Positions 1-8,286 of a DNA stretch of 64,000 nucleotides are shown here, piece by piece. The stretch is from Pseudomonadota bacterium (GTDB lineage Bacteria > Myxococcota > Myxococcia > Myxococcales > Myxococcaceae), in assembly GCA_023426545.1 (NCBI GenBank), contig JAFAAN010000066.1, positions 1-64,000 on the forward strand, written 5' to 3'. The position numbers and the translations under genes were made by a program. Positions within the stretch are counted from its first letter, which is position 1, and each line of letters opens with the position of its first letter. The notes below the pieces were generated by a model, which saw nothing but the letters and a program-made list of their open reading frames with translations, was not told where the DNA came from and made no database searches.

Positions 1-63
1 CGATGGAGGCGCCATCGCCCGCGCGGCCCGCGACGACAGGTCGAGGTCGGGCAGGGGACGTCG

Positions 64-342
64 TTACTTCGCGAAGCAGCCGTAGACCTTCTCGTAGTAG
101 ACCGTCTTGGTGCCGTAGAGGACCGTCTCCGGCTCGCTGCATCCGCAGAGGAGCTGGCCGACCTCGGTCACCCGGGCGGGCTCCGCGTAGTACGTGATGA
201 CGTAGTCCCGCCCCGTGATGTCACGGCAGCTCGGGAGCGCCTGGGCCTCCGCTTCGAGCCCGGCGGAGGGCTCCTCCTGGAGGCCGCCACAGCCCGTCAT
301 CAGTCCCACGGCCAGCAGTCCAGCCACGATGTCCATACGCAT
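64..342 (-). CDS. small DUF6289-like lipoprotein
   Basis: A 92-residue protein with a lipoprotein signal peptide: a short hydrophobic run (residues 5-16) ending in the lipobox LMTGC with Cys18. The mature part is small, has several cysteines and carries a YY-A-P...VG...C-G...YGTKT-YY pattern, which recalls the DUF6289 small proteins common in myxobacteria. Expected in the cell envelope; function unknown. The start is set by an AAAGGAAAG ribosome site just upstream; the open frame runs further upstream but without support. A second Met lies two codons downstream (336). It is transcribed away from the DUF4157 gene. The family assignment is from memory of the pattern. Confidence 0.7.
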   Translation of the reverse strand: MRMDIVAGLLAVGLMTGCGGLQEEPSAGLEAEAQALPSCRDITGRDYVITYYAEPARVTEVGQLLCGCSEPETVLYGTKTVYYEKVYGCFAK

Positions 343-662
343 GCGTCTTTCCTTTTGTGAGAAGGTGATGCGCTCCCAGGATAGCCAGGAAGGGCCGTCA
401 ACCGCACCGAGGTGCGGGAGAGTGCCGGGTCCTGAACGGGACTGCTTGCGGCGATGGCGTATGGAACTGGAAGGCGTTGGAGATGGCACACCCGCCCGGC
501 GGATAGACCCTGTGGCACCCGTCAATGGCCTACTTGACTCTCTGCACCAGTTCGCCTTCGTGAGCCCCGCCTCCCTCTGTAAGCTTCTGGCGGCTCATGC
601 ATGCTAGCCTCCCCCGCAGTGGAGCGAATTGGGGGCAAACGCAAGCTCCGACAGGAGGAACC
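343..662. other. divergent intergenic region, no gene seen
   Basis: This 320-base stretch separates the minus-strand lipoprotein gene from the plus-strand DUF4157 gene, so it should hold both promoters. I see no convincing -35/-10 pair, hairpin or small gene in it. Open frames crossing it are shadows. Confidence 0.5.
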
Positions 663-2417
663 ATGCGGCGCGTATACCAGCGTGCCAGCAGTAGGGAGCC
701 TTCGAAGTCCCAGCCTGGGTCTGTGGTCCAGCGTGTTCCCGCGCGGGGCTCGACGGCAGCGCTTGAGCGTCAGGCAGACTCGGTCGCTGAGCAGAGTCTG
801 CAGGGCCGGGGAATCGTGGACTGGGGGCCGGGTCCTCTCGTCCCCGCAGGCTCCGGTTCCGTCACGCTTCCCCAGGATAGGGGATTGGATCCTGCGCGCA
901 GCCAGGGGCACTCCTTGGACGCCGTGGCGCGCATCGAGCTGGAAACGCGCTTCGGCCATGACTTCGGGCGCATCCGCATCCATCACGATGAGGAAGCACA
1001 CCGGCTCAACCGAGCCATTGACGCCCGTGCCTTCACCCAAGGCAGCCATGTCTACTTCCGTCAGGGCGAGTACGCCCCCGGCACGCGCGAAGGACGCACC
1101 CTGCTGGGGCACGAGTTGGCCCACGCGGTCCAACAGAGCGGCTCGGCATCGGCGTCCGGCGCCATCCAGCGGCGCGAGCTGACAGATGGGATGCCACTGC
1201 GATCGCTCGGGGACTGGACGAATTCCGATCGCGAGAACAAGACGCAGCGCTGGAAGGATGCCTGCCTTCACAACCTGCTGGCGAACGACTCCAGCCAGTA
1301 CGTCCGCATCATCGAGCGCCGGGACTTCTATCAGTGGTTCTACGAGCACACGGCCGCGCTCGGCTATACGACGCGCTGGGCGCTCGCCGCCTCCATCGTC
1401 GCGACGGGAGCCCACGAGGTCGCCGACATGCACCCGGCCATGGAGGATCTGGGCCGGATGACGGGAACCGTGAGCAACGAGCTGCAGGGGATGATGCGCG
1501 AGGGAAACCAGGTCATCTTCGACAATGTCTTTCCCAAACTCCGGCAGCTCCTGCTGGGTGGGCCGCTCACCGGCCGCGCTGCGCTTGAGTGGGACATGCG
1601 CATCCTCTCCGAGGAGCAGACGCTCATCCAGCCCCTTTATATGGGCGTCTCCGCCGGCACGCGCGCCGAGCTCGATCTCATTGCCCGCCAGCAGGGGCTT
1701 CCCGGCGCCATGGCCTCCATCATGGCCCCTACCGTGCCATCGGGTCCTCATGTCCGGGGCGGAGACATCCCAGGATTTACGGGGGCCGCGCTCACGTCCA
1801 TCGACGACCGGTGGCGCTACGGCATGGACCTCGGCAACCGTTTCACACCCGGGGGCTCGGGCTTCAACCCCGCCACCGACACACGCCCCACGCCCTCCGC
1901 GAGCTATTCCCGTGGCGCCGAGTTGGCCCGGGTGCGGACGCGCCCCAACCTGCATCGGCTTGACGCAGCGCTGGACGGGGGCGCGTGGGGCGCCTCGTGG
2001 CTCCAGGCAGAGGTGGAATCCATCCTGCGGCGGCTGGCGGGCAGTGAGCTGGAGGAGTTCATCCGTGACCGCAGGCCGGACGGAGGCCGCTACTCGGCGC
2101 GGCTCCCGATCCCACGGACGACGATGTTCAGCCTGCTCGCCACCTGGCGCGTGAGCCTGGAGGGGCAGATGAACTTTCTGAGCGGGTTCATTCGTGGGGA
2201 CAGCGGCGGGCCGTGGCGTGACCTGCACTACAGCCAGCTTGCCCCCATCATCCAGCCCTTCAGCCAGGCGGAGAAGAACCGTCTCCACACCCCTGAGTGG
2301 AAGCGCATCTTCATACGTGTCTGCGATGACAGCACCATCGAGGACGCCGTCAACGACCTGGGCCTCCGGGAGCCACTGCGGTCGCAGTGGATCACTGAAG
2401 AGCGGAGCTGGTTCTGA
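663..2417 (+). CDS. DUF4157 domain protein, putative metalloprotease
   Basis: A 584-residue protein. Residues about 83-160 match DUF4157: a start such as R-F-G-x-D-F, then IHHDEEAHRLN, ARAFTQGSHVYFR and the zinc-protease-like motif HELAH (His150, Glu151, His154). DUF4157 is known as a domain of extracellular contractile injection system cargo and of polymorphic toxins. The remaining 420 residues are soluble-looking and I do not recognise them. No signal peptide is visible. The start has AGGAGG seven bases upstream. The next gene begins three bases after the stop, so the two are very probably co-translated. No injection-system structural genes lie in the window, so effector status is only an inference. 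Confidence 0.75.
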   Translation: MRRVYQRASSREPSKSQPGSVVQRVPARGSTAALERQADSVAEQSLQGRGIVDWGPGPLVPAGSGSVTLPQDRGLDPARSQGHSLDAVARIELETRFGHDFGRIRIHHDEEAHRLNRAIDARAFTQGSHVYFRQGEYAPGTREGRTLLGHELAHAVQQSGSASASGAIQRRELTDGMPLRSLGDWTNSDRENKTQRWKDACLHNLLANDSSQYVRIIERRDFYQWFYEHTAALGYTTRWALAASIVATGAHEVADMHPAMEDLGRMTGTVSNELQGMMREGNQVIFDNVFPKLRQLLLGGPLTGRAALEWDMRILSEEQTLIQPLYMGVSAGTRAELDLIARQQGLPGAMASIMAPTVPSGPHVRGGDIPGFTGAALTSIDDRWRYGMDLGNRFTPGGSGFNPATDTRPTPSASYSRGAELARVRTRPNLHRLDAALDGGAWGASWLQAEVESILRRLAGSELEEFIRDRRPDGGRYSARLPIPRTTMFSLLATWRVSLEGQMNFLSGFIRGDSGGPWRDLHYSQLAPIIQPFSQAEKNRLHTPEWKRIFIRVCDDSTIEDAVNDLGLREPLRSQWITEERSWF

Positions 2418-2420
2418 GCC

Positions 2421-3662
2421 ATGGCGGCGCCTGCTCGTCGCAGCGGAGCAGCGCCGGTTCGGCCCCTCGGGGCCCTGGCGCTGCTTGCCGTCCTGATGCT
2501 GGCTGCAGGGTTCCTGCTCTGGCGTCGGCTGTCGCTTCCTCCTCCATCATCGAGCGATATGGACCTGGCGCATGAAGTCGAGCAGAAGAACAGAACGGGC
2601 CACGAAGCCGCCGAGGCGGTGACGGCCACCCGCGAGGGCTTCGCCGTGGCGGGGAGCACCAACTCCCGGCGGCCCGGCACATCTCAGGCATGGGTGCTGG
2701 ACTTCGACGGCACCGCATCCCGCCCGCGCTGGGAGCGCACCCATGATGGGGGACTCGGCAGCTACGGCCGGGCCCTTTCCCCCCTCCCCGGAGGCGGACT
2801 CGTGGTGGCGGGCGAGGTAGAGGTGGCAAGAGACCAATTCCAGCCCTGGGTGCTCGCACTGAACAGGGACGGGAGCCCCCGCTGGGAGCGCACGCCAGGA
2901 GCCGGGGGCTTCAACGGGTTCACCTCGGTGGGGGTGCTCGACGACGGCACCATCGTCGCTGGCGGCGTCCAGGGGGGCGCTGGTTGGCTCCTCTGGCTGT
3001 CACCGGATGGCCAGCCGCTCGGCGAGACACGGCTGGAGAAGCTCGAGCGTGTCACCTCGCTGGCCGTACTGCCGGGCGGGCGCCTCGCGGTGGCGGGGAC
3101 GGCGGAGTCCTCCACCACGGGGCTGGGCACCTCCGCGGTACTCGTCTTCGAGGCGGACAGACAGCCCGCGTGGGCCTGGTGGCTGCCGGCGGAGCGCCGA
3201 GGAGAACTGGCCGCGCTCGCCGCCATGCCGGACGGAGGGCTCGTCGCGACGGGCCGGACGCGCGCGCCGGGAGCTGCGGACTGGGGGCTGTGGGTGGTGC
3301 GCCTGGACGTGAAGGGCCGCATCCAGTGGGAGCACCTCCCTGAGGACGCCACCGTGGAGGCGGGCCATGCGGTGACGGCGCTTCCGGACGGAGGCGCCGC
3401 CGTGGCGGGCGATGTGCTGAAGGGCCTGGCGGACCGGGATGCGCGAGTATGGTGTCTGGGGCCCGACGGCACCGTGCGCTGGCGGAAGTCCTACGGAGGC
3501 GGCCTGCAGGACCTCGCGCGCGGCATTACCCGGCTGGCGGACGGCGGCCTCATTGTGGCGGGCTCAACAATGTCCCGGGGCGCGGGCAAGACCGACCTCT
3601 GGGTGTTCCGTGTGTCCGCGGACGGGGACCTGACGTGGCAGGAGACTTTCGGAACCCCGTGA
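2421..3662 (+). CDS. membrane-anchored beta-propeller-like repeat protein
   Basis: A 413-residue protein with one N-terminal hydrophobic segment (about residues 15-35) and then repeats of roughly 45-50 residues of the form GG-L-VVAG...W-V-L-D-x-x-G-x-x-R-W-E, at least six times. This pattern is that of delta-60/WD-like beta-propellers in secreted or outer-surface myxobacterial proteins. The N-terminus probably anchors it in the inner membrane with the repeats outside. It starts three bases after the DUF4157 gene stop and has no ribosome site of its own, so expression is probably coupled to that gene. The partnership suggests a shared role at the envelope, but no function can be stated. Confidence 0.65.
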   Translation: MAAPARRSGAAPVRPLGALALLAVLMLAAGFLLWRRLSLPPPSSSDMDLAHEVEQKNRTGHEAAEAVTATREGFAVAGSTNSRRPGTSQAWVLDFDGTASRPRWERTHDGGLGSYGRALSPLPGGGLVVAGEVEVARDQFQPWVLALNRDGSPRWERTPGAGGFNGFTSVGVLDDGTIVAGGVQGGAGWLLWLSPDGQPLGETRLEKLERVTSLAVLPGGRLAVAGTAESSTTGLGTSAVLVFEADRQPAWAWWLPAERRGELAALAAMPDGGLVATGRTRAPGAADWGLWVVRLDVKGRIQWEHLPEDATVEAGHAVTALPDGGAAVAGDVLKGLADRDARVWCLGPDGTVRWRKSYGGGLQDLARGITRLADGGLIVAGSTMSRGAGKTDLWVFRVSADGDLTWQETFGTP

Positions 3663-3722
3663 AGGTGCTCAGATGATGCGAAAGGCGAGCCCGCCTCAAG
3701 GAGGCCGACGAAGCCCTGCGCA

Positions 3723-3806
3723 TCAGACTCGTTGCGCGCGGACAGTCACTTGCTATAACGGGCGCCGTTGTGCATCCGCTCCGGTTGCCGACGGGTGTTG
3801 CCGTGG
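3723..3806 (-). pseudogene. integrase 5' fragment (remnant of a second element)
   Basis: These 84 bases match 21226-21309, which lies inside the 5' part of the intact integrase gene (codons about 17-45), with three mismatches. After 3806 the copy jumps to the sequence equivalent to 21420, so 110 bases holding the integrase start and the arm repeats are missing. Left of 3719 the similarity stops. The fragment has no reading capacity. It lies outside attL and so is best read as debris of an earlier related element in the same tRNA. Confidence 0.75.
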
Positions 3807-3896
3807 TAGGCGAGGGCTCACCAGAAAGAACAAGTAGTTCCGCAGCTTTAGTCTCCCGACCCCGTAGCTCAGTTGGATAGAGCGGCGGTTTCCTAA
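3807..3896 (+). repeat. 90-bp direct repeat, left copy (attL side)
   Basis: Identical base for base to 21420-21509: a 51-base tRNA upstream region followed by the first 39 bases of tRNA-Arg. Identity ends exactly at the end of the anticodon loop (TTCCTAA), marking the crossover boundary of the integrated element. Confidence 0.9.
3858..3896 (+). pseudogene. displaced 5' half of tRNA-Arg(CCU), attL core
   Basis: Contains the acceptor 5' strand, D arm, 5' anticodon stem and the TTCCTAA loop of the intact tRNA at 21471, then diverges to unrelated sequence (CCCTTG...). It cannot fold as a tRNA. It is the original chromosomal 5' half displaced when the element recombined in the anticodon loop. Its upstream region is preserved, so a short tRNA-half transcript could still be made. 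Confidence 0.85.
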
Positions 3897-3990
3897 CCCT
3901 TGAAGGGCCCCTTGGCCCTCGGGTGGTGGCGGCTAAGTTTCTGAAATTATTGGACGCGGGTGTTCATCCGCGTTCGCCGGAGGCCGCTCG

Positions 3991-4011
3991 ATTACGTACC
4001 AATTACGTACC
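3991..4011 (+). repeat. paired arm-type integrase site candidates, left end
   Basis: Two tandem copies of ATTACGTACC, with TTACGTAC at 3992-3999 and 4003-4010, exactly 11 bases apart. The same octamer pair with the same spacing and orientation occurs at 21379-21397 near the other end. Position about 95 bases from the attL core fits a P' arm. Confidence 0.65.
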
Positions 4012-4592
4012 GTGCTGCCAGCTGTGAGGGGAGAACTGGGGCCGGAAGAAGGGAGCTCACCGCAAGCATCCTGGCTCCAGGTGGGAAGGCGCGGTCAGAC
4101 ATGCGCCCGCCTGGGGCTGCACGGCCTCTTCCTCGGCCCAGCGCACAGCCCGGATGGCCACCGTCAGCGGCCCTCCTAGGTCCCGCTCCGCCCTCTCGCC
4201 CGCTCAACAGGGGCTCCCACCATTCGTCCGACGCTCTCGGGCCTTGTGTGGTCGTGACCTGGGGAGGCTCTTCGTCCAGAGGACGTACGTCCCCAGAACG
4301 TAGTGGCCGTGGAGCACCTAGGCAGCGGCGACCGCATAGGCCGCCTAGGTGTAGGCCGCTCACGTCGACTCCGAAAGGGCTTGCGGGAGCACAATCCGAG
4401 CAGAACTCCGGGACGTCAGCGCCTCAACCGTCGGTCCGAGATCGCCCCGGTACAACACGAGAGTCTTGCGCAACGGCGGCCATCTTGTCCATGTTGGCGC
4501 GCCCTGAGCCTTCCTCGACGCGCAGCGCTTACCGCCCACGGACTCCTCAGAAGCCGCCCCCCACGAGTTCCAGAATTGGAACGACGACGACC
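4012..4592. other. element left-end region, no gene seen
   Basis: About 580 bases between the arm repeats and hsdM. An open frame in phase with hsdM extends back to 3960, but its composition is arginine/proline/serine rich and not protein-like, and nothing in it resembles HsdM. The region must hold the promoter of the restriction operon; no clear promoter can be picked. Confidence 0.45.
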
Positions 4593-6992
4593 ATGCCCCT
4601 CACCCTCGCCCAACTCGAACGCCACCTTTTCTCAGCTGCCGACATCCTGCGCGGCAAGATGGATGCCTCCGAGTTCAAGGAGTACATCTTCGGCGCGCTC
4701 TTCCTGAAGCGTTGCTCCGATGTGTTCGAGGCCCGCTTCGAGGAGATCGTCGAGCGGGAGAAGGCGAAGGGGCGCTCGCTCGTGGAAGCGAACAAGCGGG
4801 CGAATCACCCGAGCTTCTATGCCGACACCTTCTTCGTGCCGCCGGAAGCGCGCTGGTCGTTCCTGCGCGACGAGGTGCACAAGAACGTGGGCGATGCCCT
4901 CAATAAGGCGCTCGTGGCCCTGGAGCACGAGAACACGAGCCTCGACGGTGTGCTCGGGCACATCGACTTCACGAAGACGGTCGGCCAGTCGACGCTGCCC
5001 GACAAGAAGCTGCGCGATCTCATCATGCACTTCTCGGAGGTGCGCCTCCGCAACGAAGACTTTGAGTACCCCGACCTCCTCGGTGCCGCGTACGAGTACC
5101 TGATTCGCGACTTTGCTGACTCTGCGGGCAAGAAGGGCGGGGAGTTCTACACGCCCCGCTCCGTCGTCCGCATGATGGTCCGCATTGCCAAGCCGAGCGA
5201 GGGAATGCGCATCTACGACCCGTGCTCGGGATCGGGCGGCATGCTCGTGCTCTCGAAGGAGTACCTCGACGAGCACGGGCTCAACTCGAAGAACCTCGGG
5301 CTTTACGGGCAGGAGTCGAACGGAGGCGTATGGGCCATCAGCAAGATGAACATGCTGCTCCACGGCATCGCTGACGCCGACATCCGCAACGGCGATACGC
5401 TGGCTGAGCCGCTGCACACTGAAGGTGGCGAACTTGTGCGGTTCGATCGCGTCGTCACGAACCCGCCCTTCTCGCAGAACTACTCGCAGGAGGGGATGCC
5501 CTTCAAGGAGCGATTCCGCTTTGGCTTCTGCCCGGAGAGCGGGAAGAAGGCAGACCTGATGTTCGTCCAGCACATGCTCGCCGTGCTGCGCTCGGGCGGA
5601 ATGGTCGTGACCGTGATGCCCCACGGTGTCCTGTTCCGCGGCGGCACCGAGCGCGACATTCGCACCGGCATCCTCGACGAGGACATGCTCGACGCCGTTA
5701 TCGGGCTCGGGCCGAACCTCTTCTACGGGACGGGTATCCCGGCCTGCATCCTCGTGCTGCGGGCTCCGGGCGCGAAGCCGAAGGCGCGCAAGGGGAAGGT
5801 GCTCTTCATCAACGCTGACCGCGAGTACTTCGAGGGCCGCGCGCAGAACTATCTCTACCCGGAGCACATCGAGAAGATCGTCAGTACGTGGGAGGCATTC
5901 GAGGACGTCCCAGGGTTCGCGCGTGTAGTGTCGCGCGACGAGCTGCGCGAGAATGAGGACAACCTCAACATTCGCCGCTACGCCAACAACGCGCCGCTCC
6001 CTGAGCCGCATGACGTTCGCGCCCACCTGCATGGTGGCATTCCGAAGGCCGAGGTCGCCACCCAACAGGCCCTCTTTGACGCCCACGGCCTCGACCCGCG
6101 CCGTTTCTTCAAGGAGCGTGACGCCCGCTACTTCGACTTTGCCGACGACCTCACTGACAAGGCCACCCTCAAGAAGAAACTCGACGCTGACCCGGGCATG
6201 GCGAGGCGTGAGCAGGAACTCGCTGGCGCCGTCGAGACTTGGTGGAAAAAGGCGCTGAGGCACCTTGCCGAGCTTCCCGAGTCGAAGGCGCTCATGCCGA
6301 CGCGCGCGACCCTGCTGTCGAGCTTCGAGAAGGCCGTGCGGCCGGTGGGGCTGCTCGACCACTTCCAGGTGACGGGTGTCATCGCAACTTGGTGGGGCGA
6401 CGCACTGAACGACTTGAAGGGCCTCTCGGCGCGGGGCTTCCGCGGGCTCGTCGAGGCGTGGGTAATCAGCATCCGCGCGGGTTTCGAGGACGAGGAGTCG
6501 AAGGACAATCCGCTCGACCACCCGCTCACGAAGACGCTGCTCCCGAAATACCTCGCCGACATCGCCGAGGCCGAGGCGAAGAAGGCCGAACTCGACGCGA
6601 CCATCAAGAGCGCCGAACCGAGCGAAGACGAGGAGCAGGCCGAAGAGACGGAAGAAAAGCTCTCGGACGACGATCTCAAGGCGCTCAAGAAGGACCTCTC
6701 CGCTGCCAAGAAGAAGCTCAAGTCGCTGCAGAGCGAGTTCCTGCAGCACCTCGACAAGGCCGTTGCCAAGCTGGACGACGACAACGCGCGGCAACTGGTG
6801 CTTGGCATCCTCCGTGCACAGCTTGACGGCATCCTCGCCCGCTATGTGTCGGCGCACCGCCAGCAGGCGACGGCCACGTTCGAAGCGTGGTGGGACAAGT
6901 ACAGCATCCGATTGGTGAGCATCGAAGCGGAACGTGACGCTGCCGCCAACAGGCTGCACGGGTTCCTGGAGGGGCTTGGCTATGGGCGGTAG
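4593..6992 (+). CDS. hsdM: type I restriction-modification DNA methyltransferase (M subunit)
   Basis: N6-adenine methyltransferase subunit of a type I system; with HsdS it methylates adenine at the recognition site. The protein has 799 residues. It starts with the HsdM N-terminal helical domain (MPLTLAQLERHLFSAADILR), then the methyltransferase fold with the AdoMet motif DPCSGSGGM (from residue 209) and the catalytic NPPF (from residue 290). Typical HsdM proteins have about 500-550 residues; here a C-terminal extension follows, with an acidic stretch and coiled coil at about residues 660-720. The start is the Met that matches the family N-terminus; its ribosome site (GGAACGACG) is weak. First gene of hsdM-hsdS-hsdR; hsdS overlaps its end by 11 bases. 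Confidence 0.95.
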   Translation: MPLTLAQLERHLFSAADILRGKMDASEFKEYIFGALFLKRCSDVFEARFEEIVEREKAKGRSLVEANKRANHPSFYADTFFVPPEARWSFLRDEVHKNVGDALNKALVALEHENTSLDGVLGHIDFTKTVGQSTLPDKKLRDLIMHFSEVRLRNEDFEYPDLLGAAYEYLIRDFADSAGKKGGEFYTPRSVVRMMVRIAKPSEGMRIYDPCSGSGGMLVLSKEYLDEHGLNSKNLGLYGQESNGGVWAISKMNMLLHGIADADIRNGDTLAEPLHTEGGELVRFDRVVTNPPFSQNYSQEGMPFKERFRFGFCPESGKKADLMFVQHMLAVLRSGGMVVTVMPHGVLFRGGTERDIRTGILDEDMLDAVIGLGPNLFYGTGIPACILVLRAPGAKPKARKGKVLFINADREYFEGRAQNYLYPEHIEKIVSTWEAFEDVPGFARVVSRDELRENEDNLNIRRYANNAPLPEPHDVRAHLHGGIPKAEVATQQALFDAHGLDPRRFFKERDARYFDFADDLTDKATLKKKLDADPGMARREQELAGAVETWWKKALRHLAELPESKALMPTRATLLSSFEKAVRPVGLLDHFQVTGVIATWWGDALNDLKGLSARGFRGLVEAWVISIRAGFEDEESKDNPLDHPLTKTLLPKYLADIAEAEAKKAELDATIKSAEPSEDEEQAEETEEKLSDDDLKALKKDLSAAKKKLKSLQSEFLQHLDKAVAKLDDDNARQLVLGILRAQLDGILARYVSAHRQQATATFEAWWDKYSIRLVSIEAERDAAANRLHGFLEGLGYGR

Positions 6993-8286
6993 CCTGCTGC
7001 AACCTGACACAAGCCCAGCACTATCGGCTTGGGCTACCAAGACGATCTCCGAACTTGGCACGATAATCGGCGGGAGCACGCCTCGCCGGAGCGTGGCCCG
7101 ATACTGGGGCGGTGACATCCCGTGGGTCACTCCTGGGGAACTCACGGGACTGAAGACCAAGTACCTCGAATCCACTCGGGAGCGCATCACCGCTGCAGGA
7201 CTTGAGAGCTGTGGCGCCAGTCTGCTGCCAACCGACGCTCTGCTCGTCACCAGCCGTGCGACCCTCGGCTCGGTCGCCCTCGTCCGGCAACCCACCGCGA
7301 CAAATCAGGGATTCAAGTCGATTGTGTTCCGGCCAGGCTTCAACCCGAGTTTTTACTTTCATCTGTTTCATCGCATCACCGGCGAACTTGAGCGTCGTGC
7401 GTCCGGCACTACGTTTCTTGAGGTCTCCGGTCGCGAGTTCGGTGCAGTGCGGGTTGCCGTCCCTCCGTTCCCCGAACAGCGCCGCATCGCCGAAATCCTC
7501 GACACGCTTGACGACGTCATCCGCAAGACCGAACAGATCATTGCCAAGCTGAAGCAGGTCAAGCGGGGCCTGCTCCACGACCTCCTCACTCGCGGTATCA
7601 ACGACAACGGCGAGCTTCGCGATCCCGAGCGTCACCCCGAGCAGTTCAAGCACACGCCGCTGGGGCGGATTCCAAGGGAGTGGAAGGTCGCAAGACTTGG
7701 TGACGTTGCGGATGTCGACCGGGGGAAGTTCACGCATCGGCCTCGTAACGACCCCGCCTTTTACAATGGAGCCTATCCGTTCATTCAGACCGGGGATATT
7801 GCGGCCGCGAGGGGGAGAGTCTTGCAAACGGCCTCGCAAACCCTCAATGAGCGTGGTGCCGCAGTAAGCCGCGAATTCCCGGCCGGAACTATCGCAATCA
7901 CCATTGCCGCTAACATCGCTGACACAACGATCCTTGGAGTCCCGATGTACTTCCCCGACAGCGTTGTTGGTGCCATCGTCCGCCGGCCCAACAATACTCG
8001 CTTTACGGAGCTATGCATCCAGCAGGCTAAGCGGACATTGGATGCGCGGGCCCCACAGAGCGCGCAAAAGAACATTAACCTCCAAGACTTGCGCCCTCTC
8101 CCCATACCCAATCCATCTCCCGAGGAGCAGGGCCGCATCGCGGAGTACTACAATGCGGGACTGGAGGTGCTCGAACGTGAAGAGACGTCTCTGCTCAAGT
8201 TCCGCCTCCTGAAGGCCGGCATCATGGACGACCTCCTGATGGGCTGCGTGCGCGTCACCCCGCTCCTGGAGACGTCCGCCCCATGA
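6982..8286 (+). CDS. hsdS: type I restriction system specificity subunit
   Basis: DNA-recognition subunit of the HsdMSR complex. The 434-residue protein shows the usual two-half layout: target recognition domain 1 (about 1-160, with STPRRSVARYWGGDIPWVTP typical of HsdS starts), a conserved helical spacer beginning PFPEQRRIAEILDTLDDVI (about 163-205), target recognition domain 2 (about 210-375) and a second conserved helix region with PSPEEQGRIAEYYNAGLEVLE (about 377-425). The start at 6982 lies inside the end of hsdM with GAGGGG just upstream; its own stop overlaps the hsdR start as ATGA. The recognition sequence cannot be deduced. Both halves look intact, so the system should be active. Confidence 0.93.
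   Translation: MGGSLLQPDTSPALSAWATKTISELGTIIGGSTPRRSVARYWGGDIPWVTPGELTGLKTKYLESTRERITAAGLESCGASLLPTDALLVTSRATLGSVALVRQPTATNQGFKSIVFRPGFNPSFYFHLFHRITGELERRASGTTFLEVSGREFGAVRVAVPPFPEQRRIAEILDTLDDVIRKTEQIIAKLKQVKRGLLHDLLTRGINDNGELRDPERHPEQFKHTPLGRIPREWKVARLGDVADVDRGKFTHRPRNDPAFYNGAYPFIQTGDIAAARGRVLQTASQTLNERGAAVSREFPAGTIAITIAANIADTTILGVPMYFPDSVVGAIVRRPNNTRFTELCIQQAKRTLDARAPQSAQKNINLQDLRPLPIPNPSPEEQGRIAEYYNAGLEVLEREETSLLKFRLLKAGIMDDLLMGCVRVTPLLETSAP

Noticed and set aside
522..2288. A 588-codon minus-strand frame opposite the DUF4157 gene
   Set aside because: No motif; the plus-strand frame has the DUF4157 domain and a strong ribosome site.
663..3662. Extracellular contractile injection system locus
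   Set aside because: Only the DUF4157 gene suggests it; no sheath, tube, baseplate or AAA ATPase gene lies nearby.
3960..4592. N-terminal extension of hsdM by 211 codons
   Set aside because: The added part is low-complexity Arg/Pro/Ser sequence overlapping the arm repeats; HsdM homology begins at 4593.
4632..7295. An 887-codon minus-strand frame opposite hsdM
   Set aside because: Same shadow effect; hsdM on the plus strand has all its motifs.
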